The notes below the pieces were generated by a model that saw nothing but the letters and a program-made list of their open reading frames with translations, had not been told where the DNA came from and ran no database searches. Of a DNA stretch of 64,000 nt, positions 34,086 to 43,096 are shown piece after piece. Origin of the DNA: a virus. Each line of letters starts with the position of its first letter. The first letter of the stretch is position 1. The position numbers were made by a program, and so were the translations under genes. The stretch covers positions 29,876-93,875 of IMG/VR virus record IMGVR_UViG_3300010883_000009, one strand, 5' to 3'.

Positions 34086-34997
34086 TTAGTACTCTAAGAA
34101 GTCGAGATCGTCTTTTTCGCTTTTTTCTTTCTTATCGACAAAAGACTGCTTTGCCGCTTCATCAGCGTCCTTGTCTGCCTGATCGATGAACTCTACGGCT
34201 CGATCTTTAATCTGCTGAGCTTCAGGTACAATAGAATTCTGCATAGCAACCTTTTCGGCTCCAGTTTCTCCGCCAACTACTGCTTCTCCACCCATTCGTT
34301 CTTCGGGAGACAGTTTTGACTCGTCTACAACGTCATCAGGCAAATTAGCGTCAAACTCTTCTTCCTCTTCAATCTTCTTCATAGCTTCAAGAGAGGCTCT
34401 GGTTTGCTCACTGTCATCAATATCTCCAGCAGCGCTACGATACATCTTGCCGGTTTTTGCTCCGTCAGGTGTCATAACAATGACAGTTGTCTCTTCATCA
34501 TCAGGTGATGCAGGCTTGACAACTTTCTTTACTGCCTTCTTTGATGCAGACTTGCTCTTGGAATTTTTGCGAGGCTTCTTATCCTTGGAACCTTTTGGTC
34601 TTCCACGGGATTTTGGTTTCTCTTCCTCTTCTTGCTCTTCAGCGGTAGCTTCAGGCGCAGGCGCATCTTCTACTTCGTCATCTGTTTCAGGGGCTTCAAC
34701 AGGAGCCTCGGGAGCAGATGGGACAGGAATAGGAATAGGAGCAGCATCCGTAGCTACTAAATCTTTTGGCGTTACCTTGGGGGCAGATTGAGTTTCTCCC
34801 TCTTCTACCTCTACGGCGATCAAACCCGCATTGACCAATGAATTAACTTCCGTCAACTGATCTTCATTGACAACATCGATATGTATAGCAATACTCTCTG
34901 GATATAACTCTGGGGTATTGTTATCTCCACGGATGACAATTCCTAAAGTATTAAACGCGATAGTAGATGGCGTTATGCCTCTGATTGTTACTTTCAT
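34086..34997 (-). CDS. AT-hook protein with acidic and basic low-complexity regions
   Basis: 303 residues from ATG 34997 (MKVTIRGITP), chosen for its strong AAAGGAGG. After an ordered N-terminal ~65 residues come Pro/Ala/Glu-rich segments, then a SRGRPKGSKDKK AT-hook (residues ~130-141) within a Lys/Ser-rich histone-H1-like stretch, then a long acidic tail. It probably binds DNA in the minor groove; packaging, head-internal or regulatory roles are possible. A TGTATAAT promoter lies 25 bp upstream. Confidence 0.7.
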   Translation of the reverse strand: MKVTIRGITPSTIAFNTLGIVIRGDNNTPELYPESIAIHIDVVNEDQLTEVNSLVNAGLIAVEVEEGETQSAPKVTPKDLVATDAAPIPIPVPSAPEAPVEAPETDDEVEDAPAPEATAEEQEEEEKPKSRGRPKGSKDKKPRKNSKSKSASKKAVKKVVKPASPDDEETTVIVMTPDGAKTGKMYRSAAGDIDDSEQTRASLEAMKKIEEEEEFDANLPDDVVDESKLSPEERMGGEAVVGGETGAEKVAMQNSIVPEAQQIKDRAVEFIDQADKDADEAAKQSFVDKKEKSEKDDLDFLEY

Positions 34998-35022
34998 ACA
35001 AACCTCCTTTGATTTCCCACGT

Positions 35023-35028
35023 ATTATA
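35023..35028 (-). promoter_or_regulatory. Promoter -10 element (GTTCTTGTATAATACG)
   Basis: Identical over 15 bases (TTCTTGTATAATACG) to the site at 59982-59987, indicating a conserved promoter. It precedes the AT-hook, trypsin, DUF1257 and DUF2997 operon. Confidence 0.65.
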
Positions 35029-35054
35029 CAAGAACTCAAACGAATTCGTGGAAA

Positions 35055-35243
35055 TTAATGACTATCTATGCAATCAAGGGAAATATGTTTCTTGCCCAAT
35101 TCTTTGCGAATTTTGGCAAATAACTGCGCTTTCTCATTATTATTGAGTTCACAAAGCGCGATAGTATCTTGAAGTTCAGCGTTAGCTCTTTCTAAATTAT
35201 ATTCGTTGAACGTTGCCAAAAAGCTATTGGCAATTTGACCCAC
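35055..35243 (-). CDS. Small helical hypothetical protein
   Basis: 62 residues from GTG 35243 (MGQIANSFLATFNEYN). It is a single long helical stretch (RANAELQDTIALCELNNNEKAQLFAKIRKE). No good Shine-Dalgarno precedes the GTG, but the frame fills the gap between two genes and has natural composition. Function unknown. Confidence 0.45.
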   Translation of the reverse strand: MGQIANSFLATFNEYNLERANAELQDTIALCELNNNEKAQLFAKIRKELGKKHISLDCIDSH

Positions 35244-35254
35244 TCTAGACGGTT

Positions 35255-36424
35255 CTACTTTTTTTTTGTGTCAGAAAGAACAACAATGTCGAAATCGTTA
35301 GAAGCGATTGGATCACCCTTAACCTTTTCCCAACTCTCAGGTCTACCCTTCTTGGAAACTGATACCTGCCCGACAAAATTGATTTCGCCGCTGGTAATCT
35401 TATCAAGATCAATGCCATCATCTTCTACGTTAACTGATCCATGAGACTCGCCAATGATGTCGCGTACCTTACGCTTCAACTCTTCGTCGCTCATGTCTTG
35501 CACAATTTCCTGCATTTCAGGATCAACTGTAACAGTCCCGATTACAACTCCCTCTACTTCTGTATTTTGAATATCAGAAACCGTAAATGGGCTGTCCTCT
35601 GTAAACTCTGCTCCGCCAAGTCCTTCTTTACCCGTTGGGTAATACTCTTCACCAATTAAACGAGCTACGATTTGATCATTTTTGCTAAAGAATGTTTCAG
35701 GAGTAAATCCGTCAACCTCTGCAAGGTAGCCATAGCCTTCCCGAAGTACGAGATCATAAGCTGCTTGCTGCAATTCATTTAACCCAAGCTGTCCACCTTC
35801 AGGACTGATATCTAGAGCGATATAGAGTCCTTTGGCAATGGGCGTATCAACGGGCTTAATCTCGTCCACTGTTAAAGGGGCTGCGCCAACTTCTTCAATA
35901 AATGTATCTTCATCTGGAAGTCCCGTCTCATCTTCAACGGCAACGCCTTCTTCCGGCGTCCAAGTGTCATCCGATCTCTCCCACCTAGACTCATTATCAA
36001 ATGCCAATTCTTGAGCAGTCACGACACGATTTTTTGAATCTGCTTTGAGATGGTCCCACCATCTTTTCTTCTTAGGAGTTCCCGATGCAGTTTCATACTT
36101 TTCATCTTCCTGTTTTGGCTTGGAAAGACGTTGCTCCTCAACCTTGTTGATGTCACCAGTATGAGTTTCGGAATTGCGATGCTGATGGAGTCCGCTGTCA
36201 GAATCATCTAGATTCTTCTCGATTATCTTGAAATCATTCCCGCTTGTACGAGTTTTCTCCAATTGCTTCTCGATGAGGACTTCCTTTTCATCGACACGAT
36301 CTTTTTCTAGCTGTTCCTGCGTAATAGACTCAGGAGCATCACTATGGTCTCGTTGGAGCTTTTTCTCGTAATGGATGTCTCCTTCTTGAGCTTTACCCGC
36401 AAAGGTCTTCAAATTGAATGTCAT
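35255..36424 (-). CDS. IT-x-x-QL repeat protein of the packaging block
   Basis: 389 residues. The N-terminal ~100 residues hold four or five degenerate ~18-residue repeats (SITQEQLEKDR, VLIEKQLEKTR, KIIEKNLDDSD, KVEEQRLSK), the same motif as in the giant protease-scaffold. This links the two proteins functionally. The C-terminal half is a mixed acidic domain, with TPIAKGLYIALDISPEGGQLG. The N-terminus FNLKTFAGKAQEGD is tag-like. Strong AAGGAG. It lies just downstream of the terminase gene. Possibly a scaffold or head protein. Confidence 0.6.
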   Translation of the reverse strand: MTFNLKTFAGKAQEGDIHYEKKLQRDHSDAPESITQEQLEKDRVDEKEVLIEKQLEKTRTSGNDFKIIEKNLDDSDSGLHQHRNSETHTGDINKVEEQRLSKPKQEDEKYETASGTPKKKRWWDHLKADSKNRVVTAQELAFDNESRWERSDDTWTPEEGVAVEDETGLPDEDTFIEEVGAAPLTVDEIKPVDTPIAKGLYIALDISPEGGQLGLNELQQAAYDLVLREGYGYLAEVDGFTPETFFSKNDQIVARLIGEEYYPTGKEGLGGAEFTEDSPFTVSDIQNTEVEGVVIGTVTVDPEMQEIVQDMSDEELKRKVRDIIGESHGSVNVEDDGIDLDKITSGEINFVGQVSVSKKGRPESWEKVKGDPIASNDFDIVVLSDTKKK

Positions 36425-36471
36425 AATATCTCCTTGTGGTCTAAAAACTGTTCTCTTGATTTTTTCTTCAT
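36421..36471 (-). CDS. 16-residue leader ORF overlapping the next start
   Basis: Reads MKKKSREQFLDHKEIL and ends TGA, overlapping the ATG of 35255-36424 (ATGA). The strong Shine-Dalgarno of the next gene lies inside it. It may be a coupling leader or chance. Confidence 0.25.
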   Translation of the reverse strand: MKKKSREQFLDHKEIL

Positions 36472-36495
36472 CAAACAGCTAAAACCCTTTCTTTT

Positions 36496-38343
36496 TTATA
36501 CCCAACCTGTATGAACAACGATTGGTGACGGCAAAGCCATTTTCAATCCTTCGCTGGCTGCTGAAGTCGCTCCTGCCAAGCAATCTGCCAAATCGTCAGT
36601 CCCTATATCCCCGTTCTTGTCTGCAAGAATAGAATATCCTCTTTTCGTTTTTTTGAATTTCAACTCCTTCAATTCACCCATTAAAAGGCTAGTCTCTGCG
36701 CTATTGTCATAAAGAATTAGCTCTGGCTCAGGTTGATAAAGCATCATATTTCTAAGATTCTGATAGATTTTGCATTTAACCCTGTCATTGAATGCGATCT
36801 GGTTGCAGTTAATGCCGTGACTCCTTAATCTCTGTACACTATGAACCGAATGGTAATCGTCATACGTTACCGACATCGGATGGAATCTAGCACAAATCTG
36901 AATAATCTCCTTATCGATCTCATCGAAAAGCAATCCCAAACCCGGGGAAGGCTTCCATAGCCATACTCCTGCCAAAACACATCTTGTACGTTTGTGTCCC
37001 TGAGGAGTTACGTAACGATTCTTAGCAACCATAATGGCTGCATAATTATTGCTCTTCTTGGCAGGGTCTACATGTATATAGTAATTCGTGGAAGGCTGCG
37101 GTCTTATATGCTCCCTGATGTCTAAACGAAGACAACGATCAACCGCTGCTTCTTCAAAATAGTTACCATAAGCTCCGCCCTGCGCCCATTGAGCGCCAAA
37201 TTCAACGGTGAACATCTCAGGATTGTTGTTACGCTCTTTTATTAACTCAGGCTCATCGTAAGGAACGTCCAAATTAATATCCCAAGTAGGAAGCTGAAAT
37301 GACAAGCAAGCATCACTTATTTTTGGATCGTTTGCCTGAGCTTCCATGAAAGCATCATAGAAAGCTCCCGATTTGATGTTCGGAGACGAAATCATTACCA
37401 CTTTGCCAGCTTTGAATTTGTAAAATTTCGACAATGAAGGCTTAAGACGATTGACGAAATATTTGCCCGTTACTTTGCCGGTTTCATCATAGAATGCTAT
37501 CTCATCGAAAAGAAGTAGGATCGCGTTATATCCAGCGAGTGAGTCCGGATTACTATGTCCGCAAAGCAATAGTATCGAACCCGGGATACTTAAGATGGCT
37601 CCGTCACGTTCCTTCTGTAAATCTCGATCTGTATAAAGACGAATGGTGTCAGTAGTCTCCTTGGCGATTCTCCCCTCAAAAAACGGAGAATTTCGAATTC
37701 TTGCTTGAACCTGACCGAACAAACGTCCCGCCTGTTTTTGTGACAAAGCTACATTGATAATTGCAATTTCATCATCGTCAGGTAGGTTATAGTATCGATG
37801 AGGGTCTCCGTTGTTAATGATCAAAAGCTTATATGCTTCATATGCCGTAATGATAGATGCCATGAAAGTTTTTGTTCCACGTCTTCCGAGTACAAGTACT
37901 AACTGGGTAAATGGAGTTGATTTGTCTTCTTTTTCCTTCTCATGAAGTTTTTTAATGACATCTCTCATATTGCGTTCATAAGTAACGCCATCAAGATCTG
38001 CATCATCCTTCCTCTTATATAGCCATTCCCATTCTGATTGTGACAGAGCAATGTTTTCGTTACCAACAGTCCCTCTGTAAAAAGATTTGAGGATGACCGC
38101 CTGCCCGGGAAATACTTTAAACTCCGTCAATTCATCATCGTCATCGTCAATAATCTCTTCTTCATCTGCTGCATCTTCATCATACGTAAACCCTAAATAC
38201 CTTGGGTCACTGACGAACGTCATAATATCAACTATCTTATATCGATCATCCTTATCCGCTATTTCAGGATTGTCAGCTTCAATTTTACGGAGGGCATCAA
38301 ATAAAGGATTACGTGTTGCGTCTACTTCTTTTACTTTAGGCAT
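36496..38343 (-). CDS. terL: Terminase large subunit
   Basis: 615 residues from ATG 38343 (MPKVKEVDATRN), preferred over the longer frame because GGAGAAAGAAG precedes it and its ATGCCTAA overlaps the stop of the upstream gene. ATPase: Walker A-like LGRRGTKTF (~152-160) and Walker B ILLLFDEIAF (Asp280, Glu281). Nuclease (RNase H-like): YIHVDPAKK (Asp426), VTYDDYHS and DIGTDDLADCLAG. This is the genome-packaging motor and headful or site-specific nuclease. The N-terminus has an acidic stretch of six Asp. No small terminase subunit was recognised next to it. Confidence 0.92.
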   Translation of the reverse strand: MPKVKEVDATRNPLFDALRKIEADNPEIADKDDRYKIVDIMTFVSDPRYLGFTYDEDAADEEEIIDDDDDELTEFKVFPGQAVILKSFYRGTVGNENIALSQSEWEWLYKRKDDADLDGVTYERNMRDVIKKLHEKEKEDKSTPFTQLVLVLGRRGTKTFMASIITAYEAYKLLIINNGDPHRYYNLPDDDEIAIINVALSQKQAGRLFGQVQARIRNSPFFEGRIAKETTDTIRLYTDRDLQKERDGAILSIPGSILLLCGHSNPDSLAGYNAILLLFDEIAFYDETGKVTGKYFVNRLKPSLSKFYKFKAGKVVMISSPNIKSGAFYDAFMEAQANDPKISDACLSFQLPTWDINLDVPYDEPELIKERNNNPEMFTVEFGAQWAQGGAYGNYFEEAAVDRCLRLDIREHIRPQPSTNYYIHVDPAKKSNNYAAIMVAKNRYVTPQGHKRTRCVLAGVWLWKPSPGLGLLFDEIDKEIIQICARFHPMSVTYDDYHSVHSVQRLRSHGINCNQIAFNDRVKCKIYQNLRNMMLYQPEPELILYDNSAETSLLMGELKELKFKKTKRGYSILADKNGDIGTDDLADCLAGATSAASEGLKMALPSPIVVHTGWV

Positions 38344-39205
38344 CTTCTTTCTCCACAATATATAGACTGTTGTCAAAGTCTGCGGCGATACCAACTATAG
38401 AGTTAGATTCATAGACAGGACTATCGCTATTGGATTCTGTTGCGAACGAATACGTCCTCACGCCATCTTGACACATAATATAAAGAACATCTTTCTGTAC
38501 TGCCATCTTGGATGGAGAAGGCAATATATTCTCACAAGGATGTCCGCACAAAATTTTCATATGGGTTCCGTCTAGCTCACGTATCACACCACTCAATGAA
38601 TCGGCAAGCAATAGTTTACGATCTCGGATTGCTACTCCAGAAGGACATCCAATCGAAGTATCCTGAGGACGAACTCCGCTAGAGAACCTACAGCGACCAT
38701 CGCCTGCTACATGATGTAACGCAGAATCGCAATAGTAAAAAACCTTCTTGATAGACGGGAGGGCTATAAACACACGGTCTCTACCTACAGGCGCGATATG
38801 AGCCGCAACGTCAATTGGAGTTTTTTTCAGAAGAACACTAACTGATGCTTTAGGTTGACCTTCTATGACGCTGGACGAATAGTCATTAGGTATATCGATC
38901 ATCCTAATACTTCTTCCTCCAGCTTCTCCAGCAAACAAAAACTTCTGTCGCTGAAGATATGACAAGCCGCCCAAGGTTTCAAATCTAGGGTTACTGCCAA
39001 TTCTAGGTAAACCAGTAGTTTCTCCCTTCCATGGGTAAATATTCCCCTGTTCCGATGAGAATGCACCTATGATATTACCGGCAGCATATGCCAACCCAAG
39101 GTCTCCAGCCCAACATACATCTGATATCGGGAGAGGGGTATATAGATCTGTTATCGGCTCTACTGTGTTTGTTCCAAAGATCTTTTTCGATACTTTATAT
39201 TTCAT
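38336..39205 (-). CDS. Putative beta-propeller (NHL/WD-like) protein
   Basis: 289 residues, made of short repeats in which a hydrophobic strand is followed by a D/N-rich turn (DVCWAGDLGLAYAAGN, GGLSYLQRQKFLFAGEAG, GCPSGVAIRDRKLLLADSLSG, MAVQKDVLYIMCQDG, GIAADFDNSLYIVEKED). This resembles NHL/WD-type propeller blades, about five or six of them. It overlaps both neighbours by a few bases, so it is coupled to the terminase gene. Unusual in a packaging operon; a particle-binding or regulatory role is a guess. Confidence 0.55.
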   Translation of the reverse strand: MKYKVSKKIFGTNTVEPITDLYTPLPISDVCWAGDLGLAYAAGNIIGAFSSEQGNIYPWKGETTGLPRIGSNPRFETLGGLSYLQRQKFLFAGEAGGRSIRMIDIPNDYSSSVIEGQPKASVSVLLKKTPIDVAAHIAPVGRDRVFIALPSIKKVFYYCDSALHHVAGDGRCRFSSGVRPQDTSIGCPSGVAIRDRKLLLADSLSGVIRELDGTHMKILCGHPCENILPSPSKMAVQKDVLYIMCQDGVRTYSFATESNSDSPVYESNSIVGIAADFDNSLYIVEKEDA

Positions 39206-40496
39206 CCACTATTTCCAACTGATCCTTCGATAATCTGACAATCTTTCTTCCGAAGTTAACATCGACTTCAAATCCGACTCCTGCATTGATGGGGATGATC
39301 TGTACGACCTCCCCGACATTGCCACATAGTTTCAATTTTTGATCGATGCAACGAACCCTTGTAGGTTGTGTTCGAAGGAAATCTTCTTCTGTATATTCCG
39401 TAGCTGTCTTTGTTAGTTTTCTACCTTCAGCTAAAATCCAAAGCGGAGCTTTTTCTTTAAAGGATAAGCTAATCGGCATCTCTTTAGTTTCTCTTGGACT
39501 CCATCCCTTGATGTCAAAATCACCACAGCCATTAGGCATATCTGGCAACGCACTCATCTCTGGAAGGATTAGCGAATCTAGTTCATCCAAGAAAAAATGT
39601 CCTACTGCTTCAACAATAGGTTTCCAGTATCGTTGATAAAATTTAGGGGAACAAGATGGGAATGACTCTGCCAATCCCGAGCTTGGAACTATATTGTTGA
39701 CATTCAAACTGTCATTCATATGAATGTTCAAAAGCTCTTTCCCGTCATCTAGCCCGAGAATTTTTATTGACCCATTGTCTGCAAAGACTTTACAAATCGC
39801 ATCCGGATGGTGCGAAGAAATGGCTTGACAAATTCGATTGCCGTAATGTTCTAACAACTCTTCAATCTCTTCGCTAGAAAGAGAAACCTTCTTCGAAGCC
39901 ATAGTCAAGTTTGGCTCCATCGGTTGACCTTCCTCCATAGGAGCCTGAGGTTGCATCTGAGGTGGCATAGGCATTTCCATTGGCATTTCGTCAGCCATTT
40001 CTTTTTCCTTTTGATCTTTATGAAGAAAGTCTTTGAAATGATTTTGAGCAATTTTTCGATATCCATCTATCAATTTATCAATTGCTGCCTTTTGCCTGTC
40101 GCTTTCTAATTTGTCTTTGACACGCAAAAGGTCTGAAACCTGAGACTTAAGGACCAAATATGTCATCTCCTTCTCGTCAGAAGTATTGTCATCGATCCCC
40201 ATTACATTCTGAGATAGTTCCTGCAACATGGTTTTGTAATGGTTAACCAAAAGCTCTTCGGGAGGCGGGCTTTCAATTACAGGCTTAGATAGGTCTTCAA
40301 GCGCGTAACGCTCTTGGCGTAATGCTTCAATATGGAATGGCTTCTTTTTGTAAATCTCTTTGGCAGCTTTAAGCGCCTGCCAAGCTTTACCATAAGACGG
40401 CTTTACCCCCGGGACCAAATTACTATGGTGCATGGAGGAAAATCCATCAACCGAAAAGGCATATTGCCCTTCTGTTTTATATAGTCTCAATTTCAT
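39195..40496 (-). CDS. Hypothetical protein, possibly translated from a leaderless mRNA
   Basis: 433 residues from ATG 40496 (MKLRLYKTEGQ); a GTG at 40502 is possible. The TATAAT at 40503-40508 ends 6 bp before this ATG, so transcription should begin at or inside the codon. No Shine-Dalgarno is present. The sequence has a helical N-terminal half, a Met/Pro/Gln-rich linker (MPMEMPMPPQMQPQ) and a beta-rich C-terminus ending RIVRLSKDQLEIV-like. No family recognised. It leads the propeller-terminase operon. Confidence 0.6.
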   Translation of the reverse strand: MKLRLYKTEGQYAFSVDGFSSMHHSNLVPGVKPSYGKAWQALKAAKEIYKKKPFHIEALRQERYALEDLSKPVIESPPPEELLVNHYKTMLQELSQNVMGIDDNTSDEKEMTYLVLKSQVSDLLRVKDKLESDRQKAAIDKLIDGYRKIAQNHFKDFLHKDQKEKEMADEMPMEMPMPPQMQPQAPMEEGQPMEPNLTMASKKVSLSSEEIEELLEHYGNRICQAISSHHPDAICKVFADNGSIKILGLDDGKELLNIHMNDSLNVNNIVPSSGLAESFPSCSPKFYQRYWKPIVEAVGHFFLDELDSLILPEMSALPDMPNGCGDFDIKGWSPRETKEMPISLSFKEKAPLWILAEGRKLTKTATEYTEEDFLRTQPTRVRCIDQKLKLCGNVGEVVQIIPINAGVGFEVDVNFGRKIVRLSKDQLEIVDEI

Positions 40497-40502
40497 AATC
40501 AC

Positions 40503-40508
40503 ATTATA
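40503..40508 (-). promoter_or_regulatory. Promoter -10 element upstream of the terminase operon (TGTATAAT)
   Basis: CGCTGTATAATGTG on the minus strand, 6 bp from the ATG at 40496 and 16 bp beyond the terminator of the ribonucleotide reductase gene. Confidence 0.55.
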
Positions 40509-40523
40509 CAGCGCCTACACGAC

Positions 40524-40559
40524 AAAAAGCGCTCCTATTTATTCACAATAGGAACGCCT
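40524..40559 (-). terminator. Rho-independent terminator after ribonucleotide reductase
   Basis: GGCGTTCCTATT pairs with AATAGGAGCGCT (two G-T pairs) around a 7-base loop, followed by TTTTTG on the minus strand. Confidence 0.85.
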
Positions 40560-40583
40560 TTTACCTTGTTTCTAAAGAATTAC

Positions 40584-43052
40584 TTACGCGACTGCTATCT
40601 CTCTAGACTTATTCTTTTTATTCTCATCGATAGCTAGCCCCAAGTCTCCCAAATCGCATGCGCCTCCGCTACAAGCCTCTCCTGCCCTTCCGAAGCCTAC
40701 TTCGAACTCGGCAGATTCCTCGTAACAATCCGACCAATCAACGTCTACGTAGACTCTATTGAGGTCGCACCACGTTTTCCAGTTAGTTACGTCCTTAAGG
40801 CAATATGTCATTTTTCTGTCGTTGCCATCGAGATAACGCTCTGCAAATTGCTTAGCTCTGCGAATCCAATCAACCTTGCCTTGGTAATTGAAAACATTAT
40901 GCTCCAACCATGCCTGCAAAAGCTTGTCAGGAGAGTCTGCACTCAAACCTTCAGCCTTCCATTGGACACCGTTAGTCTTCATGTCTTCGTTAATTTTGGT
41001 TCGCAACGACTCAACATCTAGAATCTCTCCAATGCCTAACACACAGTCGCAAGCTTTCCAAAGGTCTTCGAATTCTCTCAGACCGTCAACGATTAGACCG
41101 CTAGCAAAAAGGCTTCCGTCTCCATACTCTCGAACGGTTTCAGTAGGAGTAAAGACCGCAGTAAATGGAGCCTGCGGATAATCCTTATCTCCGCTCATGG
41201 GTAGCATCGATACACCGGCAAACCATTTGCGATTCTTGTAAAGATACGATCCAACAGTATTCCATTCATCATCCCTGATGTTGATTGTATTAGAAACGTT
41301 GTGACGAATCCAAGGTCTGACACATTCCTCAATGCGAGTACCAGCCTCAACCCAATTCTGCTGAGTCAACTTAACGTTACCGAGCAAGGTCAACGCATCG
41401 ACTTGGTTCTTTGTCTTCGCTCCATCAGGAACTTCGCAAAGGAAGGTGATAACTACATCAGTATTGTTCTGACTCCATACAGACTCTTCAACCGCCGTGG
41501 GGTTAAACTGCCGAAAGTACTGAAGCGGGTTCTCTAGCTTGTTAGCCTGTACTTTTCGAAAGTATCTTGTAGCATGATGCGGATGAATTCCCGAAGCCGT
41601 GCCAAGAATACAGCTTGTTGTACCGGCAGGTTTAACACAAGTTGCTCTTGCGCTCTTGTTAATGCCGATAATTTGCGAGATCCTTTCGTTAACTTCCAAG
41701 ATAAGCTTCGCGCCTCTTCTTTGGATCTTGGGATCGAAAGCAATTTCAGGAGTGTCAGCCATGCCTGTCATAGAAACTCCCAAGAGAGCCTCGCGCTTAA
41801 CGAGCATGTCGCTGATAGGACCAAGATACTCAAAATGGTCATAAGAGGCTTGAAGGGTTCCTATAACCGCAGCAGCCCTGCAAGCATCCATAAACTCTTC
41901 TTCTGTTTTCGCTTTCTTGACGTTAATTTCACAAAGGTTACAGAAACTCCATCCTGACAACTCTTTGGTGTTGCCCTGAATCTCCTTTTCCTTGTCGATG
42001 ATCTTAGCGAACTCAGGATCTTCTTTAATGCGTTTCGTAACATCTTTATGTTTGAGGCTGAGCCGAGCATAGAAACCGATTTCTACACAGGGATTATAAA
42101 GCGCTTCGGCATTATCAGACCAAATGAAACCGGGTTCACCAAAGTGCTTGACCGATTCCATAATTTCATCGAACTGTTCCTTAGTAGTTTCATCCCTGAC
42201 GAGAAGAACGGAGTTATTAGACCTTCCTCTCTGAGGATTATCGATGAACCATGATCCCGTCTTTGCCTTCAACATGTCATCATCATGAGGGGAAAAGATA
42301 CAAATGGTAGCGCTTCTTCGGATTCCACCTGAAAGAACGGCATCTGAAGCATGCATACAAATATCGTATGCATTAATAGGAGCGAGCTTATTGCCAAGCT
42401 TGCAACATTTCTCAAGAAGATAACTAATCTTGACTAGCGAAGCTTGCAGCCCGTCTGGTCCCGGTGCCTTGCCACCTGAAGAGAGCGGTGAACCTTCGGG
42501 ACGAATTTGGCTGAAATCAAAGTCAACCATAAAGCCTTGATACTTAGGGAATGGAACAGTTGGACCTTCGAAATATGATGACATTAGGACGCCTACTGCG
42601 TCTGCCCATCCTTCAATAGAGTCAGGAATGACAAACGACTTACTCTTCTGCGAAGGCTGTTTAATAGCAGGCAATTGACCTATGTGCTGCGCCTGAACGG
42701 AGAATCCTGTCCCGCAACCGCAAAGCAAAAGATACATGCATTCCTGAAAGAAACGTGGTCTATCGCAATAGGAAACTGTACAGTTGTACATTCGGGCATT
42801 CTTTTTGATAATGGGATCGCCACCAAATTGAAGTGCTCGTTGCGAGCCTAATACCCTCTTCTGATTTACCATCTTTTCCGCAAAGTCAAAATCTTCTTGG
42901 AACTGGCTAATCAATTCTTCGCCAAACTTGTTCCTATGCATATCGAAAACACGGGAAACTTGCTCTTCCCACAGTTCACGGCGTCCATGATTAGGATCGT
43001 ATTTGGCGTATTTTGAAAAACGTGTGTACTCTTGTAGTGCTTTAATTGACAT
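40584..43052 (-). CDS. nrdJ: Class II (adenosylcobalamin-dependent) ribonucleotide reductase
   Basis: 822 residues, close in length to monomeric ribonucleoside-triphosphate reductases. Seen: MYNCTVSYC (Cys91, redox Cys), SGGIRRSATI, NPCVEIG (catalytic Cys322 and Glu324 region), WSFCNLCEIN, ATCVKPAGTTSC-x-LG (substrate loop), and a C-terminal CSGGAC redox pair. It would make dNTPs for phage DNA synthesis without a separate beta subunit and regardless of oxygen, provided the host supplies B12. The starting ATG has a G-rich AAGGGG upstream. It carries its own terminator and probably its own promoter. Confidence 0.92.
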   Translation of the reverse strand: MSIKALQEYTRFSKYAKYDPNHGRRELWEEQVSRVFDMHRNKFGEELISQFQEDFDFAEKMVNQKRVLGSQRALQFGGDPIIKKNARMYNCTVSYCDRPRFFQECMYLLLCGCGTGFSVQAQHIGQLPAIKQPSQKSKSFVIPDSIEGWADAVGVLMSSYFEGPTVPFPKYQGFMVDFDFSQIRPEGSPLSSGGKAPGPDGLQASLVKISYLLEKCCKLGNKLAPINAYDICMHASDAVLSGGIRRSATICIFSPHDDDMLKAKTGSWFIDNPQRGRSNNSVLLVRDETTKEQFDEIMESVKHFGEPGFIWSDNAEALYNPCVEIGFYARLSLKHKDVTKRIKEDPEFAKIIDKEKEIQGNTKELSGWSFCNLCEINVKKAKTEEEFMDACRAAAVIGTLQASYDHFEYLGPISDMLVKREALLGVSMTGMADTPEIAFDPKIQRRGAKLILEVNERISQIIGINKSARATCVKPAGTTSCILGTASGIHPHHATRYFRKVQANKLENPLQYFRQFNPTAVEESVWSQNNTDVVITFLCEVPDGAKTKNQVDALTLLGNVKLTQQNWVEAGTRIEECVRPWIRHNVSNTINIRDDEWNTVGSYLYKNRKWFAGVSMLPMSGDKDYPQAPFTAVFTPTETVREYGDGSLFASGLIVDGLREFEDLWKACDCVLGIGEILDVESLRTKINEDMKTNGVQWKAEGLSADSPDKLLQAWLEHNVFNYQGKVDWIRRAKQFAERYLDGNDRKMTYCLKDVTNWKTWCDLNRVYVDVDWSDCYEESAEFEVGFGRAGEACSGGACDLGDLGLAIDENKKNKSREIAVA

Positions 43053-43090
43053 CAGTTTTTATCCCCTTATCCGCTTAATGGTTAACTTGT

Positions 43091-43096
43091 ATTATA
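43091..43096 (-). promoter_or_regulatory. Promoter -10 element upstream of nrdJ
   Basis: CTATAATACAAG on the minus strand, 38 bp from the nrdJ ATG, at the end of the upstream ATPase gene. It lacks the TG of the main motif class. Confidence 0.4.
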
